From contig DAOSBX010000010.1 in NCBI GenBank assembly GCA_035361075.1, positions 1 to 64,000 on the forward strand: a DNA stretch of 64,000 bases, given 5' to 3'. Below, piece after piece: positions 1 through 7,566 of the stretch. Position 1 is the first letter of the stretch. Every line of letters begins with the position of its first letter. The notes beneath the pieces are model-generated. The model was given only the letters and a program-made list of their open reading frames with translations. It ran no database searches and was not told the DNA's origin. Both the position numbers and the translations under genes were made by a program. Source of the DNA: Candidatus Hydrogenedens sp. GTDB lineage: Bacteria; Hydrogenedentota; Hydrogenedentia; Hydrogenedentales; Hydrogenedentaceae.

Positions 1-1024
1 CTGGCGTGCCTTCAACTACACCCTCTGGCGTGCCTTCGGGGGTACCTTCTGGCGTACCTTCAATTACACCCTCTGGAATTCCCTCTGGGATGCCTTCGGG
101 TATGCCTTCTCCTTCAGGTACACCTTCACCTTCAACAACTCCTTCACCTTCGGTTACTCCTTCACCTTCGGTTACTCCTTCACCTTCGGTTATTCCTTCA
201 CCTTCGGTTATTCCTTCACCCTCAGGGCATGGTCCTGTTGAGAAGTATAAAATTATTATATCACCTAAATTGATAGGCTTACCTTGTAACGGCTCTTGCC
301 TTATAAAATAATTTTTAGGAATTTGGTTATTACACTCCCATTGTAGATTAAGGTCAACATCAAATCCTAAAATTTCTTTTAACTTTGCTTTAATTTCATC
401 TGTATTGTTAAATACATCATCGTATGTAAAATTAGCACCACCTCCACCTATATTTAATGAGGCTAAGACATCTTGCATATCTGGAACAGTTTTAGTTTCA
501 CCCTCTACTGTCCCTTCGCCTTCGTGTGTACCCTCTGGCGTGCCTTCTGGTGTACCTTCAACTACACCCTCGGGGGTGCCTTCGTGTGTACCCTCTGTTG
601 TACCTTCTCCTTCACCCTCGGAGGTACCTTCTATTGGCTTTGATACAACGGTAATAAACACGTTTATTTCAATTTTTGCCGTTTCTCTACCAATCTGAGA
701 AATAACTATCTTTCCACTATGAACACCAGCCGACAAACCTTCCCGAGAAGCTATTATTTTTATCTCCTTAATATCCTTCTTATTCTTGCTTTCACTCTGT
801 TGAGGTATTATACCTACAATCCATTTCTCAGGACTCATAACTTTAAACTTTAGTTTTGTAAGACTTACAGAACTGTCTTTCCAAACTTTAAGTATTTTTT
901 CTGTGTCTGTGTTACCAAAATCAATAGTTTTTGGGTCTACCCCAATTTTGGGGGTACATCCTGCTAATAGGAGTACACTTATCGTTACTACTAAAAGCCC
1001 TAAAAAACTTCTTTTAATCATCAT
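1..1024 (-). CDS. Partial lipoprotein with PASTA-like domain and EGEG/EGTPEG repeat linkers (3' end outside window)
   Basis: The frame is open from the ATG at 1024 to the window edge (about 341 codons seen). The N-terminus is a lipoprotein signal peptide ending in a lipobox (LLLAGC). A beta-rich domain of about 110 residues follows, starting GVDPKTIDFGNTD and resembling BACON/Ig-like folds. Residues about 125-175 are low-complexity EGTPEG/EGEGEG linker. Residues about 178-262 look like a PASTA-type domain (TVPDMQDVL... then IPKNYFIRQEPLQGKPINLG), longer than the usual ~65 residues. More EGEGVTEGEGVTEG repeats then run off the edge. The start follows an AGGAGA Shine-Dalgarno (SD) sequence and is shared with the next gene by duplication. 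It is likely an envelope-anchored surface protein; its function is unknown. Confidence 0.8.
   Translation of the reverse strand, partial: MMIKRSFLGLLVVTISVLLLAGCTPKIGVDPKTIDFGNTDTEKILKVWKDSSVSLTKLKFKVMSPEKWIVGIIPQQSESKNKKDIKEIKIIASREGLSAGVHSGKIVISQIGRETAKIEINVFITVVSKPIEGTSEGEGEGTTEGTHEGTPEGVVEGTPEGTPEGTHEGEGTVEGETKTVPDMQDVLASLNIGGGGANFTYDDVFNNTDEIKAKLKEILGFDVDLNLQWECNNQIPKNYFIRQEPLQGKPINLGDIIILYFSTGPCPEGEGITEGEGITEGEGVTEGEGVTEGEGVVEGEGVPEGEGIPEGIPEGIPEGVIEGTPEGTPEGTPEGVVEGTP
123..230. repeat. 18-bp coding tandem repeat (GEGVTE / GEGITE units)
   Basis: Six consecutive 18-bp units beginning ccttcacc. Two adjacent units ending ggttact are identical, and two ending ggttatt are identical. Read on the minus strand they encode six-residue units EGEGVT/EGEGIT in the linker of the partial lipoprotein. 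Further degenerate 9-18-bp relatives encode EGTPEG at 1-110 and 510-630. The 18-bp period keeps the frame, so copy-number change would only alter linker length. Confidence 0.85.
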
Positions 1025-1084
1025 TCTGTCTCCTTATTTATTTTTCATTTGTTTATTTCAATTTTAAAAACCAACGTTATATAT

Positions 1085-1093
1085 ATTATACCA
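1085..1093 (-). promoter_or_regulatory. Extended -10 promoter element for the partial EGEG lipoprotein
   Basis: On the minus strand TGGTATAAT, a TGn plus consensus TATAAT, lies about 60 nt before the ATG at 1024. No good -35 is visible at 16-19 nt, which is acceptable for an extended -10. An AAGGAG SD follows downstream. Confidence 0.5.
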
Positions 1094-1126
1094 TCTTATA
1101 TAACAAAATATTTCATTTTCAAAAAA

Positions 1127-1531
1127 TTATTTTGAAATTTTTATAGAAATTTCTACAGGTGCAACTTCTTTTTTCGTTTTACTATCTACTTGCTTAATAG
1201 TTAATTTGCCATCATACGATTTGCCCTCTTCCAAACCTTCACGGCTAACTAATATTGTTATATCTCTTTTATCCCTTCTATTTTTAGACACATCTTGTTC
1301 AGGATTAATTCCATAAATCCATATATTTGAGGCCTCGTCATTTTCTATTTTGAATTCTAACTTTTTAAGTACAATAAACTTATCATTCCATACTTGAATT
1401 GTTTTTACCGAATCTGTTTTCCCAAAATCAATAGTTTTTGGGTCTACCCCAATTTTGGGGGTACATCCTGCTAATAGGAGTACACTTATCGTTACTACTA
1501 AAAGCCCTAAAAAACTTCTTTTAATCATCAT
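1127..1531 (-). CDS. Chimeric lipoprotein, product of the tandem duplication
   Basis: A 134-residue lipoprotein: signal peptide MMIKRSFLGLLVV... with lipobox LLLAGC, then a single beta-rich domain (GVDPKTIDFGKTDSVKTIQV to EISIKISK). Residues up to KTIDFG are identical to the partial gene at 1-1024. Everything after that is identical to the gene at 1634-2035, so it is a head-to-tail fusion of the two flanking paralogues. It carries its own copy of promoter and SD (AAGGAGACAG). It lacks the PASTA-like and EGEG regions. The fold looks BACON/Ig-like. The role is unknown; a location on the periplasmic face of a membrane is inferred from the lipobox. Confidence 0.8.
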   Translation of the reverse strand: MMIKRSFLGLLVVTISVLLLAGCTPKIGVDPKTIDFGKTDSVKTIQVWNDKFIVLKKLEFKIENDEASNIWIYGINPEQDVSKNRRDKRDITILVSREGLEEGKSYDGKLTIKQVDSKTKKEVAPVEISIKISK

Positions 1532-1591
1532 TCTGTCTCCTTATTTATTTTTCATTTGTTTATTTCAATTTTAAAAACCAACGTTATATAT

Positions 1592-1600
1592 ATTATACCA
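1592..1600 (-). promoter_or_regulatory. Duplicated extended -10 promoter element
   Basis: Exact copy (offset 507) of the TGGTATAAT element at 1085-1093, placed the same distance from the ATG of the chimeric lipoprotein at 1531. The duplication therefore brought its own promoter. Confidence 0.5.
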
Positions 1601-1633
1601 TCTTATATAACAAAATATTTCATTTTCAAAAAA

Positions 1634-2035
1634 TTATTTTGAAATTTTTATAGAAATTTCTACAGGTGCAACTTCTTTTTTCGTTTTACTATCTACTTGC
1701 TTAATAGTTAATTTGCCATCATACGATTTGCCCTCTTCCAAACCTTCACGGCTAACTAATATTGTTATATCTCTTTTATCCCTTCTATTTTTAGACACAT
1801 CTTGTTCAGGATTAATTCCATAAATCCATATATTTGAGGCCTCGTCATTTTCTATTTTGAATTCTAACTTTTTAAGTACAATAAACTTATCATTCCATAC
1901 TTGAATTGTTTTTACCGAATCTGTTTTCCCAAAATCAATAGTTTTTGTACTTACACCAATCTTTGGAGTACAGCCTGACATTAAAATTACAAGTTGGATT
2001 CCTATGACTACCATTAACAAATTTCTCTTTAACAT
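1634..2035 (-). CDS. Small lipoprotein with one BACON/Ig-like domain
   Basis: A 133-residue lipoprotein: signal peptide MLKRNLLMVVIGIQLVILMS with lipobox MSGC, followed by GVSTKTIDFGKTDSVKTIQV and a beta-rich domain to the C-terminus. From FGKTDSVK onward it is identical to the chimera at 1127-1531; only the signal peptide and first residues differ. This is probably the ancestral source of that C-terminal half. An AAGGAGAAAAAGTT SD precedes the ATG. The same domain style reappears in the lipoprotein at 13372-14358. Function unknown. Confidence 0.82.
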   Translation of the reverse strand: MLKRNLLMVVIGIQLVILMSGCTPKIGVSTKTIDFGKTDSVKTIQVWNDKFIVLKKLEFKIENDEASNIWIYGINPEQDVSKNRRDKRDITILVSREGLEEGKSYDGKLTIKQVDSKTKKEVAPVEISIKISK

Positions 2036-2108
2036 AACTTTTTCTCCTTACTTAAATTTTATATGTTTCTTTATTGTTTTTTTCTATCACCAACTTATCT
2101 CTTCTTTA

Positions 2109-2138
2109 CGTATAACACATTTAAAATACAAAAGTCAA
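2109..2138 (-). promoter_or_regulatory. Candidate sigma70-type promoter of the lipoprotein at 2035
   Basis: Minus strand: TTGACT, 18-nt spacer, TATACG preceded by TGT (extended -10). Transcription would start near 2102, giving a leader of about 66 nt before ATG 2035. The rest of 2036-2311 is AT-rich non-coding sequence without other recognisable features. Confidence 0.45.
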
Positions 2139-2311
2139 ATTTTTTCAACAAAAAAAATAACTTTTTCTACCCTAAAAAACTTCATAACATTAATTCTATG
2201 CTTTAAGCTTAACATATATTTAATATTTATGTCAAATATTTAATTTCAAAAAATAATTTATATTTACAATGATATTATAATAACTTTTGAAACTGGCTAT
2301 TTTTTTGTAAA

Positions 2312-3322
2312 TTATATTTCATTCTTTCTTATTGTTAATTCATCAAAATTAGGTAGTTTCAATAGTGTGATCATCACAATTTCTCCATAAATTTTATACC
2401 TTACAGGGACATCAGTAACCCCAAACCCACTGGTTGTATAGCCTTGCATCTTTGCACAGGACCATTTTCCTAATCCATATTTCCTTTTACATCGTGCATT
2501 AAAATATAAAGGACCAACCCATGGGAAACCGATTTGTCCTCCGTGTGTATGCCCACATAGGTATAAATTGATTCCCCAAAGAGCACTCTCCTCTATAACC
2601 TCAGGTGAGTGTGAAAGCATTATATAAAAAGCATCATTAGGAGCATCAGCAAGTGCTAAAGACACATCTGCACAGTTAAAATTGTGTGGGTCGTCAACAC
2701 CTGCAATCCAAATATGAATTCCTTGATGCTCAATTTTTACCCCTTCGTTTACCAGAATTTTGATTCCAATATTTTCCATTTTATCCCTAATTGTGCTGAT
2801 GTCATGATTTCCAAGAACTCCAAAAAATCCATATCTTGACTCCACAGGTTCTAATAATTCACGAAGCATCGGAAGCACAAATTCTTCTGAGCCCATATAT
2901 CCGTAGCGATAATCCCCCCCTAACAGAACCAAATCTACAGGTGTTTTTATTTGTTTCGTAAGACTGCAACCTGAAATAAACCATTCTTGATAATTTTGAG
3001 ACAAATGTAAATCGGAGATAAATAAGATTTTAAACCCATGTAATTCTTTTGGGAGTTCAGAGTAAATGAATTTGACTTGTTTCAACGAAATTCGTGTAGC
3101 GTTCAATCGTCCTCTGTTGTATAATCCAATCGATTTTAAGAATAGTGAAATTGCTTTCGCTTTCAAGAAGCCTATCCAGTCAAAATATTGAAGTTCATCA
3201 CCTTCCCGAAGATTATATGTATTTTCAACTTCAATCCTTTTCTTCCACAATTCCATTCGTTTAGAATCAATGTCGTTAAACATTTTCTCTTCTGTGTTAT
3301 TTTCTATATTTTCCTTCTCCAT
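2312..3322 (-). CDS. Calcineurin-like metallophosphoesterase (YkuE-type)
   Basis: A 336-residue protein carrying the metal-binding motif series of calcineurin-like phosphoesterases in order: ISDLH, GGD, GNHD, the His in LSHSP, and GHTHGGQ. The GHTHGGQ context and the PLYFNARCKRKYGLG tail resemble the YkuE/Cdc1 group, which hydrolyses phosphodiesters or lipid head groups at the membrane. The N-terminal 95 residues hold a short hydrophobic stretch (GFLKAKAISLFLKSIGLY) and may be a membrane-associating segment. It is the last gene of a three-gene minus-strand run (9 nt after the TIM-barrel gene). An AAGG lies 7 nt before the ATG. The substrate is unknown. Confidence 0.82.
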   Translation of the reverse strand: MEKENIENNTEEKMFNDIDSKRMELWKKRIEVENTYNLREGDELQYFDWIGFLKAKAISLFLKSIGLYNRGRLNATRISLKQVKFIYSELPKELHGFKILFISDLHLSQNYQEWFISGCSLTKQIKTPVDLVLLGGDYRYGYMGSEEFVLPMLRELLEPVESRYGFFGVLGNHDISTIRDKMENIGIKILVNEGVKIEHQGIHIWIAGVDDPHNFNCADVSLALADAPNDAFYIMLSHSPEVIEESALWGINLYLCGHTHGGQIGFPWVGPLYFNARCKRKYGLGKWSCAKMQGYTTSGFGVTDVPVRYKIYGEIVMITLLKLPNFDELTIRKNEI

Positions 3323-3331
3323 TTTCTTACC

Positions 3332-4165
3332 TTAACAAAATGATTCTAAGTGCCATGCAGACTTGACAAAGCCTTCCTCTATCGACTGAGCGGTATCTTC
3401 ATGCTCAATACTCAATACGCCGTCATAACCATTATGTTTTAAGTGGCTTATATATTCGCCCCATCGTATTACACCAAATCCTGGCAGAACATATTTCCAC
3501 CATCCCTCACCATAAATACCTACCCTTGCTTTTTTTGTATAATCAATCAAGGTATCTTTAGCGTGAGTATGAAAAATACGGCTTTTAAATTCGCAAACTG
3601 GTAACAAATAGTCACATTCTTGATGAACTAAATGAGACGGGTCATAATTAAGCCCTAAATTTTCATCTGGAATGTTTTTAAACAATTCTTCAAACGTATC
3701 CAATCCTTGCAAATTTGTTTGATACCAATTTTCAAGGGCAATTCGAATTTTATATTTTTTAGCATGGGCAAGAATTGGCTTAAACGCCTTAGGCAAAACC
3801 TGCCTAATAGTCTCGACTTTACTTAACCCTGGTGACGGAAACCCACTTAACATGCATATTATATCTACATTTAATTTTTTTGCAGAATCTATTACGCACT
3901 TTGCCACCTCCTGAACTTTTGAACATTTCTTTGGATTCGTCAAATTAACATCATAATAAGCAAGTGCTGTAATTTTTCGGTTTCGGTTATCCAATTTGTC
4001 TCTAATTAAACGTACTCTCTGTATATCGAGCTTAGTTGGGTCTATATGCAAACTACCAGGGTACGTCATAACCTCAAGTCCTGTAATATTTGCTGTTTCT
4101 GCAAAGTCAATCACATAATTTAAATCTTTATCTGCAAAAGGAGCTGTCAACATTCCAACAAACAT
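3332..4165 (-). CDS. Sugar phosphate isomerase/epimerase-type TIM barrel protein
   Basis: A 277-residue protein with the AP-endonuclease-2/xylose-isomerase-like TIM-barrel pattern: the GLEVMTYPG opening strand, ALENWYQT (metal-binding Glu), LNYDPSHLVHQ (Asp/His), IFHTHAKDT and, near the end, LSIEHEDT (Glu). These residues form the usual divalent metal site of IolE/tagatose-epimerase relatives. It has a strong SD (GAGAGGAGATTCTT) and lies 48 nt after the PHP gene and 9 nt before the phosphoesterase gene, probably as one transcript. It likely isomerises or epimerises a sugar or inositol derivative; the substrate cannot be read. Confidence 0.8.
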   Translation of the reverse strand: MFVGMLTAPFADKDLNYVIDFAETANITGLEVMTYPGSLHIDPTKLDIQRVRLIRDKLDNRNRKITALAYYDVNLTNPKKCSKVQEVAKCVIDSAKKLNVDIICMLSGFPSPGLSKVETIRQVLPKAFKPILAHAKKYKIRIALENWYQTNLQGLDTFEELFKNIPDENLGLNYDPSHLVHQECDYLLPVCEFKSRIFHTHAKDTLIDYTKKARVGIYGEGWWKYVLPGFGVIRWGEYISHLKHNGYDGVLSIEHEDTAQSIEEGFVKSAWHLESFC

Positions 4166-4213
4166 AAGAATCTCCTCTCAAAAATTTAATTCCGTATGAA
4201 ACATAAACTTTCT

Positions 4214-5638
4214 TTATTTTGACCAAATTTTATCGTAATAACGTTGAACACGACCTTTCATTAACTTCAATTGTTCAACAACATCTTTATTTCCTCCAGC
4301 GTATTCAATCATAAGTCGACCTTCTTCAAAACACATTTCATCGTGTAGAGGCAACACATACCGAAGTAAGAAATGTGTGTATGCAACCAAACGATATGGT
4401 CCATATGGTCTCGGTAGCATTCCACCTGCTGCTTCAACAGCCACAGCCTTTTCCTCTTTAATAGCATTAATTAAATCAGAAAGTTCCAACGAAGGGGAAA
4501 AACAAATTGTATAATACCTGCCGAACATATCATGGTTCTCACAACTATGACTATCACTTATTCCGACAATAGGTACTTTTTTACCTTTAGACTTTGCCTC
4601 TATATATTTGGCTAATTGAAGATTATTGACGTCAACTTCTTGTAGTTCGTCCCAACCAAAGCCACTTATGAGTTCTACCGCATCAAAAATAGTCGTTTCA
4701 AACAAATAATCTACCAAAGCGTTTGCGATATAATTTGTATTTCCTGGACGCCAATAAGGATGTGCAAAAATACCTAAGCCACCCCTTTCTCTAATTTTCT
4801 GGAATGTCCATAAACAAGAAGCATATTGGAATTTATCTACACCATACGGCATATCACCCAAGGTATTCATAATAGATTGAACTTCATCTCGATATATCTT
4901 TTCATCAAATTTATACAACTCAGTTATACCTTCTTTTGCTCCGAAACTTACAAAATGTACTGGATTATCTGGTGGATGGACTTCTTCAGACGGGTAAAGA
5001 CGTAAATCTATAGGCAACCCTTCGAATGTTTTTATCGCTTCCATTGACCCCGCATAATTACGATGGTCAGATAATCCCATAAAATCGAAGCCTACCCGAC
5101 GACACGCACCAGCTACATATCCTGGTGATTCTCTTCCATCTGAACGGAAACTATGCATGTGAAAATCACCTTTATAAGGTCTAAGAGTAAATAGGTCAGG
5201 GTTTAACGAATAAACATGAAAAGAGCCTACTTCTTTTACTTTATTGTCTGGTGTTATTTCCTCTATCTTAAAAACATGTTCCTGTTCTGCCTCAAAATAT
5301 TTTGTGATTGTAAAAATATTGTTTGCTGGAGTTATTTCTTGTGCTTCCGCTTTTTTCCAACCTGTCTGCGTTGCATATCTACCAACAGGGATATATGTAA
5401 ATCGATATGTATGCAAAGGTTTAGGAAATGCCTCGTACCTTGAGACGATCTGAATCGTTGTTTCCTTATCTGCTGGGACAATTCGTGGCACTACTTGAAA
5501 ATACCTATCAGGGGCGTACGCTTTTAAACCACTGGGAAGTGATGGTGTAAATAATCCCTGTGAGTGTGTTGATTCAGCACATAATACGAAAAGTATAGTT
5601 AACAGTGTTAAGATGCTTTTTTTAAGGTTGATTTTCAT
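4214..5638 (-). CDS. Exported PHP-domain phosphoesterase-like protein
   Basis: The ATG at 5638 was chosen because it follows AAGGAG by 8 nt and starts a clean signal peptide (MKINLKKSILTLLTILFVLC, cleaved near ESTHS); an upstream ATG at 5710 would place 24 polar residues before it. The ~474-residue protein has an N-terminal beta domain (about 40-150), then a PHP metal-dependent phosphoesterase domain: FHMHSFRSDG, GLSDHRN, IFAHPYWRPG and GISDSHS supply the His/Asp ligands. PHP proteins hydrolyse phosphate esters or act in sugar-phosphate metabolism. The exported form suggests a periplasmic role. It is the first gene of the three-gene run. Confidence 0.78.
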   Translation of the reverse strand: MKINLKKSILTLLTILFVLCAESTHSQGLFTPSLPSGLKAYAPDRYFQVVPRIVPADKETTIQIVSRYEAFPKPLHTYRFTYIPVGRYATQTGWKKAEAQEITPANNIFTITKYFEAEQEHVFKIEEITPDNKVKEVGSFHVYSLNPDLFTLRPYKGDFHMHSFRSDGRESPGYVAGACRRVGFDFMGLSDHRNYAGSMEAIKTFEGLPIDLRLYPSEEVHPPDNPVHFVSFGAKEGITELYKFDEKIYRDEVQSIMNTLGDMPYGVDKFQYASCLWTFQKIRERGGLGIFAHPYWRPGNTNYIANALVDYLFETTIFDAVELISGFGWDELQEVDVNNLQLAKYIEAKSKGKKVPIVGISDSHSCENHDMFGRYYTICFSPSLELSDLINAIKEEKAVAVEAAGGMLPRPYGPYRLVAYTHFLLRYVLPLHDEMCFEEGRLMIEYAGGNKDVVEQLKLMKGRVQRYYDKIWSK

Positions 5639-5772
5639 CTTAGAATCTCCTTTGTATTGTTTTGTTAATTGTAATTTGTTTATATATCTATATAAAATAT
5701 TGAAAAACAATTCTAATCGTTTTCTTTAAAGAGAAACAAACAATAAACTTTTAATTTATATAGAGAATAAAA

Positions 5773-6702
5773 ATGTGGGCTTCAGTAGTTCTAATTTTTG
5801 CAACTTTTTTTCAGCCTAATACCACATCGGCTTTACCATCAGAACAAATAATTCGTAATTATTGGGAACATATTCAAGGCTTGATGCTACAATTTGATGA
5901 ACTCAGGGAAAAAGAAACAGACCCATCATGGAGAAAATCAAGAGTTTCATCAAAGAAATTCCCTTTTGACCTTCTCAAAGACTTACATGCAAGAGAACTC
6001 CTAAGAGCCTGTCGAGAAGGAATCGAATCAGCTAAAAAGGAAGGGATAGCAAAAAAATGGAGTGAACAAGAAATTTCATTAAAATGTGAAGAAAATATTG
6101 CTTATGTGCTTGAATACTATGGAATCCTTATCGAAAAATTTTCAGAAGTAGACTACCTTATCTACTGCATGGGAGCAGAACAAGAAACACCCGAACTTCG
6201 CTTATTTTTACTCAAGAATTGCATGAACGAAAATAATCCAAAGACATTGTTTTCAATTCATTTTAATTCTCTATTAGAAAACCGAGAAGAAGAGTTACAA
6301 AAAATATTAATTGCTACCGTAAAAAGAGTAAATGAAAATCCAGAAATACAAAAAGCAAGTATGGATACTCTTTACAATTATTTCAAATCTAAATATCAGA
6401 AAGTATTAGAAAAAGACCCTATTTATCAAGCGTATGCACTACAACAAAAGCAGGAAATAAATCCTTTATGGCTCGATAATGTTCAAATTCCAAAGCCCAC
6501 TGAAACAACACAAATAGAAATAGGCAAATTAAATAATCAAATAAATGAATTTATGACGCAACTGGAGATAAAAATTAAAGACAAGAGACAAATAGACACC
6601 AGTATCTCAGAAAAAGCAAAAGAGATATTAGAAAAAATATATAATTCTTTACCTGTTTCTAATAAAGAGCGATTAAAATCTCTAATAGCAAGCAAAGAAT
6701 AA
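5773..6702 (+). CDS. Exported alpha-helical protein of unknown function
   Basis: A 309-residue protein with an N-terminal hydrophobic segment followed by TTSALPSEQ, a plausible signal peptide and cleavage site. The rest is charged and predicted mainly helical by residue pattern, with two coiled-coil-like stretches (about 170-235 and 245-300). No family motif recognised. It is divergent from the PHP gene, whose start lies 134 nt away in an AT-rich spacer, and ends 29 nt before the next gene. It has no clear SD. Confidence 0.6.
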   Translation: MWASVVLIFATFFQPNTTSALPSEQIIRNYWEHIQGLMLQFDELREKETDPSWRKSRVSSKKFPFDLLKDLHARELLRACREGIESAKKEGIAKKWSEQEISLKCEENIAYVLEYYGILIEKFSEVDYLIYCMGAEQETPELRLFLLKNCMNENNPKTLFSIHFNSLLENREEELQKILIATVKRVNENPEIQKASMDTLYNYFKSKYQKVLEKDPIYQAYALQQKQEINPLWLDNVQIPKPTETTQIEIGKLNNQINEFMTQLEIKIKDKRQIDTSISEKAKEILEKIYNSLPVSNKERLKSLIASKE

Positions 6703-6731
6703 TATATAAAGAAGGAAAATGAATTAATACG

Positions 6732-7520
6732 ATGTTGTCAAGCAAGCAAAAGCTAAAAGAGGCAGAAAAACTATATGAAGAAAAAAAATATTCGGAGGCA
6801 CTACAACTTCTAAATGAACTTGAACATGAAAACCCTGGGGAGAAAAAAGTTGCTTATGGCAGAGCGATGTGCCTTGCACGATTGGGAAATTTTGCAGATG
6901 CCATGCTTCTATGTGACGAACTTTGGGCACGGTATCGAGATGAGAAAGCTAAAGTACTAAAAGAAAAAATAATGGTTTGGGCAGAAGAAGCAAGTGCTCT
7001 GCCTCATGCTACACAGATAACCCCTAAAAAGGTTTCTGTAATTTATCTTATCTGGCAAAAAACGAAACGGGTTTTATGTTTCCTGTTATTTTTACTCTCT
7101 CTGGGAATGCCATTTATTGGATGGTGGGGCTTAATGATCGCTATCAATAAAAACTGGTTTTCGGTTTCACTAGAAATGACCTTAGCATTTGCAATTTTCT
7201 GGCCTCTGTTTTTTCAAATTGTATTCTGGACATCACTTCAAGGTGCACGTGCTCAGTCTTTTGGAGATACTGCTCTTCTTTCCTTCCTTAATTGGCTTGC
7301 AGATATTTCCCTTCTACCTTTTTTAAATCTGTTTCCAATAATAGGTTGGTTATTAGGTGCTTGGTGGCTTATGCGAAAACGAGAGTTGTCATTTAGTTCT
7401 TCTTTTGTTTTAATGGTACTTAATCATTTTATGTTTTGGTTATCTTTTTTAGGCATAGTTGGAAGTATTGGAATAGGTGGGTGGGCATGGATTTTAGCTC
7501 CGATTATTTTACGGATATAA
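6732..7520 (+). CDS. TPR plus multi-spanning membrane protein, unknown function
   Basis: A 262-residue protein. Residues 1-95 are helical and TPR-like (AEKLYEEKKYSEALQLLNEL, then MCLARLGNFADAMLLCDELW). Residues about 110-262 contain four to five hydrophobic helices separated by short loops (for example FLLFLLSLGMPFIGWWGLMI and WLADISLLPFLNLFPIIGWL). It probably sits in the inner membrane with the TPR in the cytoplasm. The nearest AAGGA is about 15 nt from the ATG, so the start is tentative. It forms a plus-strand run with the gene before it. Confidence 0.62.
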   Translation: MLSSKQKLKEAEKLYEEKKYSEALQLLNELEHENPGEKKVAYGRAMCLARLGNFADAMLLCDELWARYRDEKAKVLKEKIMVWAEEASALPHATQITPKKVSVIYLIWQKTKRVLCFLLFLLSLGMPFIGWWGLMIAINKNWFSVSLEMTLAFAIFWPLFFQIVFWTSLQGARAQSFGDTALLSFLNWLADISLLPFLNLFPIIGWLLGAWWLMRKRELSFSSSFVLMVLNHFMFWLSFLGIVGSIGIGGWAWILAPIILRI

Positions 7521-7523
7521 TTA

Positions 7524-7542
7524 TATTTGGACACTCCAAATA
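7524..7542 (+). other. Intergenic 8-bp hairpin
   Basis: A perfect 8-bp inverted repeat TATTTGGA/TCCAAATA around a 3-nt loop (cac), in the 46-nt gap between the TPR membrane protein and the phosphodiesterase. No immediate T-run follows (the first is about 14 nt later), so it is not a classical terminator. It could be an mRNA-processing or stabilising hairpin. Confidence 0.4.
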
Positions 7543-7566
7543 ATCATACTAAAAGTTTTTAATAAA

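Larger units (their letters stand above)
915..1947. repeat. Exact tandem duplication, period 507 bp (about 2.04 copies)
   Basis: By reading alignment, bases 915-1440 are identical to 1422-1947 (526 bp each, offset 507). Identity ends sharply at both sides: base 914 a versus 1421 c, and base 1441 g versus 1948 t. The two copies overlap by a 19-bp segment (ccaaaatcaatagtttttg) that therefore occurs three times, at 915, 1422 and 1929, always in the codons for KTIDFG. Each unit carries the 5' end of one lipoprotein gene, its upstream promoter region, and the 3' end of the preceding gene. This pattern fits a recent unequal crossover between the 19-bp homologies. Absence of any mismatch means it is very young, gene-converted, or an assembly artefact. 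Confidence 0.93.

Noticed and set aside
123..230. CRISPR-like short regular repeats
   Set aside because: The 18-bp units follow one another with no spacers and keep a coding frame, so they are protein repeats, not a CRISPR array.
6..698. Plus-strand open frames encoding TPSPSVTPSPS-type repeats
   Set aside because: They are antisense readings of the EGEG/EGTPEG repeats of the minus-strand lipoprotein gene, which has a signal peptide, SD and promoter; the plus frames have none.
2004..2243. Plus-strand frame with hydrophobic Phe/Ile-rich sequence
   Set aside because: It overlaps the start of a lipoprotein gene and AT-rich promoter DNA; the composition explains the open frame.
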